This document shows, in pieces, positions 8,311-18,379 of a DNA stretch of 46,920 nucleotides. This stretch comes from Xanthobacteraceae bacterium (GTDB lineage: Bacteria > Pseudomonadota > Alphaproteobacteria > Rhizobiales > Xanthobacteraceae). Each line of letters opens with the position of its first letter. Position 1 is the first letter of the stretch. A program made the position numbers and the translations under genes. The notes under the pieces were generated by a model, which was not told where the DNA came from, searched no databases, and saw only the letters and a program-made list of their open reading frames with translations. The stretch covers positions 1 to 46,920 of the forward strand of contig JAIESC010000205.1 in NCBI GenBank assembly GCA_019746355.1, read 5' to 3'.

Positions 8311-8359
8311 CCTTTCATGGGGAGGGAGCGCACCGCCTTTCAAGGGGAGGGAGCGCACC
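8311..8359. repeat. 25-bp tandem duplication in the leader of the DUF2938 gene
   Basis: Two copies of a 24-base unit (8311-8334 and 8336-8359) beginning CCTTTCA and ending GGGAGCGCACC, differing at one base. They sit between the MerR-type promoter and the start at 8410. The sequence just before, CCCCCACCCCGACCCTCCCC, looks like a dispersed intergenic element of this bacterial group. Confidence 0.7.
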
Positions 8360-8409
8360 ACCCGCGGGGCATCGCATGCGAGAGGCCTGGGGCACACAGG
8401 AGGCATGAC

Positions 8410-8901
8410 ATGGAGTTCGTCATTCGCGCAGTGTTGATGGGAATGGCGGCGACCGCGCTGATCGACATCTGGGCGCTCGTGCTCAGACGGATTTCCGGCG
8501 TTGCGTCGCTCGACTACGCCCTGGTCGGACGCTGGCTCGGACACATGCCGGCCGGGCGGTTCTTCCATGCACGCATCGCGGCCGCACCGCGCATTCGCGG
8601 CGAGCGGCTCATGGGCTGGGGCGCGCATTACGCGATCGGCGTGCTGTTTGCGGCCATGCTGCTCGGCGCATGCGGCCCCGGCTGGGCTCGCCAGCCATCG
8701 CCTGGACCCGCCCTCGCGTTCGGCATCCTGACGGTGGCCGCGCCGTTCTTCATCATGCAGCCGGGCATGGGCCTCGGCATCGCGGCATCGAAGACGCCGA
8801 AGCCCGCGCTCTCGCGGCTGCGCAGCCTTGCAACGCATGCGACCTTTGGTCTCGGGCTCTATGCGTCGGCCTGCGCGCTCGCATGGCTGATGCCGCGCTA
8901 G
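8410..8901 (+). CDS. DUF2938 family membrane protein
   Basis: 163 residues with four hydrophobic segments: AVLMGMAATALIDIWALVL, HYAIGVLFAAMLLGAC, AFGILTVAAPFFIMQPGMGL and TFGLGLYASACALAWLM. The MQPGMGLGIAASKTP and LDYALVGRWLGHMPAGRF motifs fit the DUF2938 family, whose function is unknown. The start ATG has a strong AGGAGG site six bases upstream; an in-frame reading from 8188 crosses the repeat leader and is rejected. The gene lies alone, about 200 bases downstream of the MerR-type promoter, and is probably the main target of the divergent regulator, so the protein may take part in resistance or detoxification. Confidence 0.8.
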   Translation: MEFVIRAVLMGMAATALIDIWALVLRRISGVASLDYALVGRWLGHMPAGRFFHARIAAAPRIRGERLMGWGAHYAIGVLFAAMLLGACGPGWARQPSPGPALAFGILTVAAPFFIMQPGMGLGIAASKTPKPALSRLRSLATHATFGLGLYASACALAWLMPR

Positions 8902-9214
8902 CGCGCAGCGCGATGGCGCTTCCGAGACGCTTGAGCGCGGCGAGGTCATCAAGACGAGGTAATCAAAACGAGGTAACGAGTCGCCCATTGACGTCTGGTG
9001 CTGCCGCGCCACTGCGCGATATTGGCCTTGCCGTTGAATCACTTCCGCAAAAAAAAATGACGCCAGCAAGGGTCGGACTCTCAGCGTCGGAACACGACTG
9101 CTATCCGTTGGCCCAAGCCGGTTACGCTTTAGCATAATTCTGCTTCGCCCGCGGCGATGGCATATGTGTTGTCCCGGACGCTGGGTGGCGTGGCACTGAG
9201 TTGGGAGGTTACCC
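8902..9214. other. Intergenic stretch with short tandem repeats and a weak promoter candidate
   Basis: No gene seen. It holds an imperfect 14-bp tandem repeat (CGAGGT-N-ATCAA type, 8941-8980), a run of nine A near 9049-9057, and a possible promoter for the LTXXQ gene: TTGGCC (9108-9113) and CATAAT (9133-9138) at 19-base spacing. Confidence 0.35.
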
Positions 9215-9733
9215 ATGCTGAAACTCGCAGCGGCCGGAGCAACTGCACTGTTCATGACGGCGTCTCCGCTGGCCTACGCCCAGTCGACGTCCACCGCGCC
9301 ATCCGAGCGCCTGAGCGCCGCCGACTGGAACACCGTGACGGATCTGCGGATCGAGCTCATCAAGAGCGCCCTGCAACTGACGCCTGACCAGGCCAAGCTT
9401 TGGCCCGCCGTCGAGGAGGCCATTCGCGCGAGGGCCAAAAACCGGCAAGCCCGCATCGCCAGAGTGGTGGAGACGACGGGGGCACGCGCTGACGAAGGGC
9501 GCATGGAAATCCTGCGCAACCGCGATCCGATCAGGTTCATGGAACGACACGCGGACGCCTTGGCGCAACGGTCCGCCGATCTGAAAAAGCTCGCGAGTGC
9601 CTGGCAGCCGCTCTATGCGACGCTGAGCCAGGATCAGAAGCGGCGAATGGCCGCCCTTGCGATCTTTGCGGTCCGTGACATGACCGATGCCGTGGAGCGG
9701 CATCGCCTGCAGGCCGAGGACGACGACGACTGA
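9215..9733 (+). CDS. LTXXQ-motif (Spy/CpxP-like) periplasmic protein
   Basis: 172 residues starting with a signal peptide (MLKLAAAGATALFMTASPLAYAQ), so exported. The mature part is helical and charged, with LTPDQAKLWPAVEEAIRARA near residues 62-80 and the second LYATLSQDQKRRM near 135-147; these L-[TS]-x-[DE]-Q repeats define the LTXXQ family related to the periplasmic stress proteins Spy and CpxP. Family members bind unfolded or metal-stressed envelope proteins; the exact role here is inferred. The tail is acidic (AEDDDD). A GGGAGG ribosome site lies directly upstream of the ATG. It stands alone in its own transcription unit. Confidence 0.8.
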   Translation: MLKLAAAGATALFMTASPLAYAQSTSTAPSERLSAADWNTVTDLRIELIKSALQLTPDQAKLWPAVEEAIRARAKNRQARIARVVETTGARADEGRMEILRNRDPIRFMERHADALAQRSADLKKLASAWQPLYATLSQDQKRRMAALAIFAVRDMTDAVERHRLQAEDDDD

Positions 9734-9926
9734 TCTCGCCCTCATCTGTCGCATCGCCACCACGATGGCGCACCTGACGCCTTCCTCCATCGTCCAAGGC
9801 GCCCCGTGGTGGTGGTGCGCAGTCCGTAGGCGCAATCGCGACCCGAAGCGCGAAGGCGGAAGCGTATCGCCCCGCGCGGGGCGGCTCTGCTCAAATTCGC
9901 CGGCGTTCGGGAAACCGCAGCAGCAC

Positions 9927-10008
9927 GTAGGGCGCAATAGCGAAGCGTATTGCGCCGCGCGCCCGCCTGGACAACTTGGCGGATTACGCTTCGCTCATCC
10001 GCCCTACG
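9927..10008. repeat. Paired palindromic (REP-like) element
   Basis: Two hairpins facing each other: GGCGCAATA / TATTGCGCC around GCGAAGCG (9931-9956) and GGCGGAT / ATCCGCC around TACGCTTCGCTC (9978-10003), flanked by GTAGGGCG and CGCCCTAC. Related copies are at 13014-13117 and 18336-18361. Confidence 0.8.
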
Positions 10009-10061
10009 CCATCCTCAGTACCGCCAGAGCGTTTTCCACTCGCGCTGAATCATCCGTCGTC

Positions 10062-10115
10062 ATGGCCGGGCTTGTCCCGGCCATCCACGCCTGACCTTGT
10101 AGCCAAGGCGTGGAT
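10062..10115. repeat. Two adjoining hairpins
   Basis: ATGGCCGGG-CTTGT-CCCGGCCAT (10062-10084) is a perfect 9-bp stem. It shares its last bases with a second inverted repeat, ATCCACGCC / GGCGTGGAT (10083-10115). This pair directly precedes the 37-bp tandem array. Confidence 0.75.
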
Positions 10116-10129
10116 GCCCGCGACCATAG

Positions 10130-10314
10130 GCGAGCGAAGCGACGCCGTCCTTTGGACGGCTATGGGGCGAGCGAAGCGACGCCGTCCTTTGGACGGCTAT
10201 GGGGCGAGCGAAGCGACGCCGTCCTTTGGACGGCTATGGGGCGAGCGAAGCGACGCCGTCCCTTGGACGGCTATGGGGCGAGCGAAGCGACGCCGTCCCT
10301 TGGACGGCTATGCG
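10130..10314. repeat. Five tandem copies of a 37-bp hairpin repeat
   Basis: Units begin at 10130, 10167, 10204, 10241 and 10278, each exactly 37 bases long. Each carries GCGAGCGAAGCGAC then an inverted repeat GCCGTCC / GGACGGC with a 3-base loop; the last two units have one T-to-C change in the loop region. There are no spacers, so this is not a CRISPR array. Confidence 0.9.
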
Positions 10315-10535
10315 CGGGCATGACGTGGAGAGGTTGGCGCAATCCAACTGGAAACGGCTCTGGCGGCAACATTTTGATCCGGCGTCGACTCAACGTATTG
10401 AGCAGACTCCGAATTCCTCAAAATGTTGCCGGCGGGACTCGCGATTGAAATCTGTGGGGCCGTTAACCAAAAAGATTGCTTTGGACTCTCGACAAGAGTC
10501 CTCGCATCGATTCGAATAGCGGGTGATTCGAGGCG

Positions 10536-12920
<2,385 letters not shown>

Positions 12921-12943
12921 CGATTGCTGAGAGGCATGTCGGA

Positions 12944-12986
12944 AGACCGGCGTCCGAAGTCGCCAGCGGACGCCGGTCTGCTTTTT
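12944..12986 (+). terminator. Rho-independent terminator after the PAS kinase gene
   Basis: Perfect 13-bp GC-rich stem AGACCGGCGTCCG / CGGACGCCGGTCT with a 10-base loop, then GC and five T (12982-12986). It lies 24 bases after the kinase stop. Confidence 0.9.
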
Positions 12987-13013
12987 GGGGCATGCCATTA
13001 TTCGCCGCAGGGC

Positions 13014-13117
13014 GTAGGGCGGATCAGCGAAGCGTAGTCTCTACGCGCACCGTGGTTGGCCGCTTGCGCCGCGACATAGCGATGGAAGGCGGATTACGCT
13101 TCGCTAATCCGCCCTAC
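13014..13117. repeat. REP-like palindromic element
   Basis: Begins GTAGGGCGGATCAGCGAAGC and ends with a hairpin GGCGGATTA / TAATCCGCC-type stem (13088-13113) followed by CTAC, the mirror of its start. Same family as 9927-10008. Confidence 0.75.
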
Positions 13118-13179
13118 AAGTGCTGCCGACCGCCAATCCCTGTTGCAGAATCTGTCGCGATCGAAATATGGTTCGCGTC

Positions 13180-14175
13180 ATGAAAAGCCTGACATCGCGA
13201 TCGTCCCGTCGCCACCTTCTTGCCGCGCTCGCCCTCCTGCCATTTCTCGGCGGCGTGCTGCCCGCCAGTGCCCAGAGCTGGCCGGACAAGCCGGTCAAGC
13301 TGCTGGTGCCCTTCGCCGCCGGCGGCAACATCGACGTGACCGGCCGGATGATGGCGGCGCGGCTGTCCGAGACGCTCGGCCAGCAGGTGGTGGTGGAAAA
13401 CCGGGTCGGCGGCAGCGGCATCATCGCGACCGAGGCGGTCGCCCGCTCCGCGCCGGACGGCTACACGCTGCTGTGGGCCAGCACCAACGTGATCGCGATC
13501 GTGCCGGCCACGACCAAGACGCCGTACGATCCGATCAAGGACTTCGCGCCGGTGAGCGCGCTCGGCGAAAGCCCGCAGGTGCTGCTGGTCAATGCCAAGG
13601 TGCCGGCGAACAACGTCGCCGAGCTCGTGGCCTATGCCAAGGCGCAGCCGCAGCCGCTCGCCTACGGCGGCGGCGGCGGCGCAGGCTCCGCCAGCAACCT
13701 GATCATGTCGCTGTTCCTGGCGCGGGCCGAATTGAAGATGACGAGCGTCAGCTACCGCGGCACCGCGCCGGCGCTGACCGACCTGATCGCGGGGCACATT
13801 CCGGTGACGTTCGTGCCGATGTCGGAGGCCTACGCGCAGCGGACCAATCCGAACGTGCGCATCCTCGCGGTGTCGAGCGGCAAGCGCTCGCCGCGGCTGC
13901 CGGACGTGCCGACCATCGGCGAGACCTATCCGGGCTACAGCGCCGTGTCATGGACCGGGATGCTCGCGCCCGCGGGCACGCCGAAGCCGATCGTCGACAA
14001 GCTCGCGGGCGAGATGGTCAAGGCGGTGAAGGACCCGAAGTTCGTGGCCCTGCTGCAGGAGAACGGCATCGATCCGATCGCCGAAGGCCCGGAAAAGTTC
14101 GCGGCGATGATCGCGGCGGAGATTCCGGTGTGGGCGAAGGCGGTCGAGATTTCCGGGGTGAAGATTCAGCAGTAG
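13180..14175 (+). CDS. TctC/Bug-type periplasmic solute-binding protein
   Basis: 331 residues. N-terminal signal peptide with a twin-arginine (SSRRHLLAALALLPFLGG, cleavage after ASA), then the family's diagnostic motifs: WPDKPVKLLVPFAAGGNIDV, VVENRVGGSGIIATEAVARS, PDGYTLLWAS, YDPIKDFAPVS, VSYRGTAPALTDLIAGHI and LPDVPTIGETYPGY. Members bind carboxylates such as tricarboxylates or aromatic acids for a tripartite transporter or for signalling; ligand cannot be told here. Upstream in-frame starts at 13120 and 13168 would extend the n-region without benefit. No TctA or TctB membrane genes are in the window, as is usual for such expanded families. It follows a terminator and a repeat, so it has its own promoter. 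Confidence 0.88.
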   Translation: MKSLTSRSSRRHLLAALALLPFLGGVLPASAQSWPDKPVKLLVPFAAGGNIDVTGRMMAARLSETLGQQVVVENRVGGSGIIATEAVARSAPDGYTLLWASTNVIAIVPATTKTPYDPIKDFAPVSALGESPQVLLVNAKVPANNVAELVAYAKAQPQPLAYGGGGGAGSASNLIMSLFLARAELKMTSVSYRGTAPALTDLIAGHIPVTFVPMSEAYAQRTNPNVRILAVSSGKRSPRLPDVPTIGETYPGYSAVSWTGMLAPAGTPKPIVDKLAGEMVKAVKDPKFVALLQENGIDPIAEGPEKFAAMIAAEIPVWAKAVEISGVKIQQ

Positions 14176-14301
14176 TGCGTGGCAGCAGGTTGTAGGGTCC
14201 CGTAGCGCCGCAATCGCGGCCGCTGAACACGCCATCGATGACGTCCAAGCAGGCCTCTGTGATCGGCTATCCTTGCCGTCGACAAATTTTATTGCCCGGC
14301 A

Positions 14302-14332
14302 TGGACATTATATGGTACATGAACAATATATA
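14302..14332 (+). promoter_or_regulatory. Candidate promoter and operator of the higBA pair
   Basis: TGGACA (14302-14307) and AATATA (14325-14330) are 17 bases apart, a good sigma-70-type fit in otherwise GC-rich DNA. An imperfect dyad TATATGGT / ACAATATA (14309-14330, seven of eight positions paired) covers the -10 region and is the likely binding site of the antitoxin. Confidence 0.5.
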
Positions 14333-14339
14333 GGCCAGC

Positions 14340-14690
14340 ATGGCGGCTGAGGCTCGCAAAGCCCCCGTGGTCTTTTACCGGACGCGGGCCGGCACGGAGG
14401 TCGTGCGGGATTGGCTGCGGGGTCTGGACGAGGCGGATCGCCACGCCGTCGGCATGGACCTGATGCGCGTCCAGTATCGCTGGCCGGTCGGCATGCCCCT
14501 CTGCCGGTCTTTAGGCGATGGCTTATGGGAAGTTCGCAGCACCTTGCCCAGCAACCGGATCGCCCGCGTGCTGTTCAGCGTCCATCAGGGCCAGATTTTG
14601 GCGCTTCATGGCTTCATCAAGAAGACCCAGAAGGCTCCGGACGGAGATCTGGCGCTAGCGCGCAGACGTAAGCGTGAATTTGAAAGCTGA
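14340..14690 (+). CDS. higB: HigB/RelE-type toxin (phage Gp49-like)
   Basis: 116-residue basic protein of the HigB/Gp49 branch of the RelE superfamily, whose members cut mRNA at the ribosome. Visible motifs: VVFYRTRAGTEVVRDWL at the N-terminus, GDGLWEVRSTLPSNRIARVL in the middle, and the C-terminal ILALHGFIKKTQKAP, in which the KK-T-x-K-x-P pattern is typical of the family. The antitoxin gene starts 10 bases after the stop, giving the toxin-first order that marks higBA systems. Transcription probably starts at the promoter-operator at 14302-14332. The pair sits between two tctC genes with no other mobile sequence. Confidence 0.85.
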   Translation: MAAEARKAPVVFYRTRAGTEVVRDWLRGLDEADRHAVGMDLMRVQYRWPVGMPLCRSLGDGLWEVRSTLPSNRIARVLFSVHQGQILALHGFIKKTQKAPDGDLALARRRKREFES

Positions 14691-14700
14691 GGAGGATGTC

Positions 14701-15003
14701 ATGGCAAAGAACAGAAAAGCGGTGCGTAGCACTGCCAAACTCAGCACCCTCGACGACTTCCTGACCGAAGAGGGGAAGCGGGAAGAGTTTGAGGCCACTG
14801 CCGTCAAGGAAGTGCTGGCGTGGCAGATCGAACAGGCGATGAAAGACAAGAAGATGTCGCGCAGCGGACTGGCGAAGCGGATGAAGACGAGCCGTAGCCA
14901 AATCGGGCGTCTGCTCGATCCCAAGGACGGGAATGTGACGCTCCACACCTTGCAGCGGGCCGCGAAGATGGTCGGTCGATCCCTGCGACTTGAGCTGGTT
15001 TGA
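14701..15003 (+). CDS. higA: HigA-type antitoxin with XRE helix-turn-helix
   Basis: 100 residues from ATG 14701, chosen because a strong GAGGAGG site lies just upstream; an in-frame ATG at 14674 overlaps the toxin gene and is less likely. The N-terminal third is polar and would wrap the toxin; the C-terminal half is an XRE-type helix-turn-helix (MSRSGLAKRMKTSRSQIGRLL then TLHTLQRAAKMVGRSLRLEL). The protein should neutralise HigB and, as a complex, repress the promoter through the dyad at 14309-14330. It converges with the tctC gene at 15025, only 21 bases apart. Confidence 0.85.
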   Translation: MAKNRKAVRSTAKLSTLDDFLTEEGKREEFEATAVKEVLAWQIEQAMKDKKMSRSGLAKRMKTSRSQIGRLLDPKDGNVTLHTLQRAAKMVGRSLRLELV

Positions 15004-15024
15004 CCACCATGGCACCCGCACGCG

Positions 15025-16005
15025 TCACTGCATGGTGATGTTGGCGTCGCGGATCACCTTGGCCCAGCGCGGGATCTCGCTCCTGATCCATTCGGCAAAC
15101 TCGGCGGGCGTGCTCGCCACCGGATCGAAGCCCATCGTCGCGAGCTTCTCGCGCACGTCCGGCATCGCCATCACCTTGACCACCTCGCGGTGAAGGAAGT
15201 CCACCACCGGCTTGGGTGCGCCGGCCGGCAGCATGAAGCCGTTGACGATGTCGGCGGGAAGATCGTGCCCGCTCGCCTCCTGCATGGTCGGGACGTCGGG
15301 CAAGGCTAACGCGCGGCGGCGGCCCATCAGGCCAAGCGCGCGGAGGTTGCCGCCGCGCACGTAAGTGATCGCGGTCGGCAATGCGGACACCGAGATCGGC
15401 ACGTGGCCGCCGAGCGTGGATGCGGTCGCAGGCCCCCCGCCGTTGAACGGCACGTGGGTGATGTCGACCTGGAACGCGAACTTGAAAAGCTCGCCGGCGA
15501 GATGCGCCGGCGTGCCGCGGCCGGCCGACGCGTAGCTCAACTTGCCCGGATTGGCCTTGGCGAGCGCGACCAGCTCGTCGACGCTCGTCGCCGGCACCGA
15601 GGGATGCACGACCAGAATGTGCGGCGAGGAGCACAAGAGCGAGACCGGCTCGAAGTCCTTGTAGGGATCGTACGGAATCTTCGGATAAAGGCTGATGTTG
15701 GTGACGATGTTGCTGGTGGCGGCCAGGATGGTGTAGCCGTCGGGCGCCGCGCGCGCGGTGGCCTGCATGGCGATGTTGCCGCCGCCGCCCGGCATGTTCT
15801 CGACATAGAACGACTGGCCGACGGTTTCGGTGAGCTTGGCGGCGACCAGCCGCGCCGTGGTGTCGCCCTGCCCGCCGGGCCCGGTGGTGACGATCACGCG
15901 GACCGCCCGGCTCGGATAGGCCTGCGCCCGCGCGGCTTTCGGAACGGCTGCCGCAGCGGCCGAGGCAGCCAGAGATTGCAAAAGCGTCCGGCGAATGAGT
16001 GTCAT
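15025..16005 (-). CDS. TctC/Bug-type periplasmic solute-binding protein
   Basis: 326 residues. Signal peptide MTLIRRTLLQSLAASAAAAA with two arginines and cleavage near ARAQ, then AYPSRAVRVIVTTGPGGQGD, VENMPGGGGNIAMQATAR, PDGYTILAATS, YDPYKDFEPVS, THVPFNGGGPATASTLGGHV and LPDVPTMQEASG, the order found in all TctC proteins. It differs from the other copies in having TTGPGG in place of the more common PFAAGG/PYAAGG, so its ligand pocket is probably different. The gene is divergent from the next tctC (16099), leaving about 90 bases for two promoters, and converges with higA. Confidence 0.88.
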   Translation of the reverse strand: MTLIRRTLLQSLAASAAAAAVPKAARAQAYPSRAVRVIVTTGPGGQGDTTARLVAAKLTETVGQSFYVENMPGGGGNIAMQATARAAPDGYTILAATSNIVTNISLYPKIPYDPYKDFEPVSLLCSSPHILVVHPSVPATSVDELVALAKANPGKLSYASAGRGTPAHLAGELFKFAFQVDITHVPFNGGGPATASTLGGHVPISVSALPTAITYVRGGNLRALGLMGRRRALALPDVPTMQEASGHDLPADIVNGFMLPAGAPKPVVDFLHREVVKVMAMPDVREKLATMGFDPVASTPAEFAEWIRSEIPRWAKVIRDANITMQ

Positions 16006-16098
16006 GTCACGACCTCAAGGCTGGTACCCGCTCGCCCGGTTTGGCACGGGCCTCGCATGGGTGATTAAATCGCAATTGGTCGCGTTGAGGGAGCCACC

Positions 16099-17085
16099 AT
16101 GACCGGCAAGTCCCGTCTTCTGTTCGTCCTGAGCCGGTGGCTGCTGGCCGCGGTGGCTGCGCCATTGGCCGCCCCGGCCCACGCGCAGGACTGGCCTGCG
16201 AAACCGGTCCGCATCGTGGTGCCGTACGCGGCCGGCGGCAATTCCGACAGCATGGCGCGGCTGACGGCGCAGCGCTTCACCGAAACGTTCGGTCAGCAGT
16301 TCGTGGTCGAGAACCGGCTGGGCGCCAATGGCGCGATCGCCGCCGATGCGGTGGCCCGCGCGACGGCGGACGGATACACGCTGCTGTGGGGCGTGCAGCC
16401 GGCGCTGACCATCGCGCCCGCCATGAACAAGGTGAATTTCGACTCGCAGAAGGATTTTGCTCCGATCAGCGTGGTCGGCACGAACCCGTTCGTCCTGGTT
16501 GTGAACAAGACCGTTCCGGCGACGACGGTTGCGGAGTTCGTCGCCTGGGTGAAATCGCAACCGGCCAAGCTGTCCTATGCCGAGGGCAGCGCCGGCAGCA
16601 TGACGCATCTGTCGATGGCGCTGTTCCTCAAGCGGGCCGGCCTCGATATGAGCAATGTCAGCTATCGCGGCAACGCGCCGGCGCTGACCGACGTCATCGC
16701 CGGGCACCTGCCGGCGATGATGTCGAACCTTTCCGACGCGCTGCCGCACGCGCAAGGCGGCGCGATCCGGCTGCTCGCCGTCACGAGCGAGGCACGCATC
16801 CCGCAACTGCCGCAGCTGCCGACCGTGGCCGAGCTCGGCTATCCGGGCTACAAGGCCGTGACCTGGAACGGGTTGATGGCCCCGGCGGGAACGCCCAAGC
16901 CGATCATCGACAAAATGGCGGCCGAAATCGCCCAGGCCTGCAAGGACCCGAAGTTCCTGGAGCGGCTGGCAACCCTCGGGACCGATCCGTCGGGCATCAC
17001 GCCCGCGCAATTTGCCGAACTGATCGCGGCCGATCTAAAACAATGGGCCGAGGCCGTGGCGGCCGCCGGCGTGAAACAGCAATAG
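16099..17085 (+). CDS. TctC/Bug-type solute-binding protein, co-transcribed with a FAD monooxygenase
   Basis: 328 residues with signal peptide (LLFVLSRWLLAAVAAPLAA, cleavage after AHA) and the family motifs WPAKPVRIVVPYAAGGNSDS, VVENRLGANGAIAADAVAR, ADGYTLLWGV, VSYRGNAPALTDVIAGHL and LPQLPTVAELGYPGY. It is close in sequence to the protein at 13180. The stop is only six bases before the start of the FAD monooxygenase gene, so the two are one operon and the ligand may be the substrate of that enzyme, for example an aromatic acid (inference). No transporter membrane genes are nearby. Confidence 0.88.
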   Translation: MTGKSRLLFVLSRWLLAAVAAPLAAPAHAQDWPAKPVRIVVPYAAGGNSDSMARLTAQRFTETFGQQFVVENRLGANGAIAADAVARATADGYTLLWGVQPALTIAPAMNKVNFDSQKDFAPISVVGTNPFVLVVNKTVPATTVAEFVAWVKSQPAKLSYAEGSAGSMTHLSMALFLKRAGLDMSNVSYRGNAPALTDVIAGHLPAMMSNLSDALPHAQGGAIRLLAVTSEARIPQLPQLPTVAELGYPGYKAVTWNGLMAPAGTPKPIIDKMAAEIAQACKDPKFLERLATLGTDPSGITPAQFAELIAADLKQWAEAVAAAGVKQQ

Positions 17086-17091
17086 AAAGTC

Positions 17092-18309
17092 ATGACAGCA
17101 GACAGACCCATTCTTGTTGCCGGCGGCGGGCCGGTTGGTTTCATCACGGCGCTGGCGCTGGCCCGGCAAGGGCTGCCGGTGCACCTGTTCGAGGCCGAAG
17201 CGCGCATCAACGACATGCCGCGCGCGGCAACGACCCACGCCGCGACCCTGGAGATGCTCGCGGGGCTCGGCATGGTCGAGGAGGTGATCGAGCGCGGCTA
17301 TGTCGAGCCGCTGTTCCGCATCTGGGACCGGACGTCGAACAGCATCGTCGCCGAATTCGATTTCCGCATCCTCAAGGACGAGACACCCTACCCGTTCGCC
17401 GTGCAATGCGAGCAGCACAAGCTCGCCGGGATGGCGCTGCGCCGGCTCAAGGACTATCCGAACGCCACCGTCGAGTTCTCGGCGCGCGTCACCGCGCTCA
17501 CGCAGTTCGCCGACCGCGTCGAGGCCACGGTCGAAAGCGCCGACGGCACCCGCCGGATCGCCGGCAGCTACCTGATCGGCAGCGACGGCGGCCGCTCGAC
17601 GGTGCGCAAGGCCTTGGGCATCGAGTTCGAGGGCTACACCCACCCCGAGCGGTTCATGATCCTGACCACGACCGACGATCTCGGGATCAGATATCCGGGC
17701 TGCACCCGCAACTACATCACCAGCCCCGATGCCTGGTTCTCGGTGTTCAAGGTGAGCGGCGACGAGCGCGGGCCGCTGTGGCGCGTGCTGTCGGCGACCC
17801 GGCCGGAGCAGACCGACGAAGAGCTGATGAACCCGGATGCGACGGAGCGGCGGCTGCAGGACTTCATCCCGAAGAAGAGCGCCTACGACATCATCCACCG
17901 CAACCTCTACAACGTGCACCAGCGCGTCGCGGCGAGCTTCCGCAAGGGCCGGGTGTTCCTCGCCGGCGACTCCGCGCATGTGAACAATCCGCTGGGCGGG
18001 CTCGGGCTCAACTTCGGCATCCACGACTCGATGGAGGTGACAAGCCTCCTCGGCAAGGTGATCCGCCGCGAGGCGCCCGAAAGCGTCCTCGACCAATACG
18101 ACCTGCACCGCCGGCCGCTGAACGTCGAGTTCGTGCAGCAGCAGACCATCGCCAACAAGAAGCGCATGGAGGAGAAGGACCCGGGGGCGCGGCAGAAGGA
18201 CCAGGACCAGCTTCGCCGCACCGCGGAGGACCCGGCGCTGCACCGCGCCTATGTGCGCAAGGCGTCGCTGATCGAAAGCGTCCAGAAGCGCGAGGCGGCC
18301 GCGGCGTAG
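17092..18309 (+). CDS. FAD-dependent monooxygenase (PheA/TfdB-like aromatic hydroxylase family)
   Basis: 405 residues, a single-component flavoprotein hydroxylase. The N-terminal Rossmann motif ILVAGGGPVGFITALALARQG (GGGPVG at 11-16) binds the ADP part of FAD; IGSDGGRSTVRKALG near residue 160-175 is the DG motif; RVFLAGDSAHVNNPLGGLGL near 285-305 is the GD motif that binds the ribityl chain. The family uses NAD(P)H and oxygen to hydroxylate phenols and other aromatics. It lacks the thioredoxin-like C-terminal domain of full PheA/TfdB enzymes and instead ends in a charged helical tail (KKRMEEKDPGARQKDQDQL). Co-transcribed with the tctC gene upstream, suggesting uptake and oxidation of the same compound. 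Confidence 0.85.
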   Translation: MTADRPILVAGGGPVGFITALALARQGLPVHLFEAEARINDMPRAATTHAATLEMLAGLGMVEEVIERGYVEPLFRIWDRTSNSIVAEFDFRILKDETPYPFAVQCEQHKLAGMALRRLKDYPNATVEFSARVTALTQFADRVEATVESADGTRRIAGSYLIGSDGGRSTVRKALGIEFEGYTHPERFMILTTTDDLGIRYPGCTRNYITSPDAWFSVFKVSGDERGPLWRVLSATRPEQTDEELMNPDATERRLQDFIPKKSAYDIIHRNLYNVHQRVAASFRKGRVFLAGDSAHVNNPLGGLGLNFGIHDSMEVTSLLGKVIRREAPESVLDQYDLHRRPLNVEFVQQQTIANKKRMEEKDPGARQKDQDQLRRTAEDPALHRAYVRKASLIESVQKREAAAA

Positions 18310-18335
18310 GGATCGCCGCAGCCGTCAGGCGCAGG

Positions 18336-18361
18336 GGCGGATCGGCGAAGCGCAATCCGCC
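18336..18361. repeat. Single REP-like hairpin
   Basis: GGCGGAT / ATCCGCC stem around CGGCGAAGCGCA, between two convergent genes. Same family as 9927-10008; it may help end both transcripts. Confidence 0.65.
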
Positions 18362-18379
18362 TCGACAGTCCTCCGGCTG

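Larger units (their letters stand above)
9734..10535. other. 800-bp intergenic repeat field
   Basis: No gene recognised. The stretch holds a paired palindromic element (9927-10008), two adjoining hairpins (10062-10115), five 37-bp tandem units (10130-10314) and, from 10330 to 10535, unique DNA that is somewhat richer in A and T and should hold the promoter of the kinase gene. Short reading frames across the repeats only translate the repeat in rotating frames. Confidence 0.7.

Noticed and set aside
10130..10314. Possible CRISPR array
   Set aside because: The 37-bp units directly abut each other with no unique spacers, and no cas genes are present.
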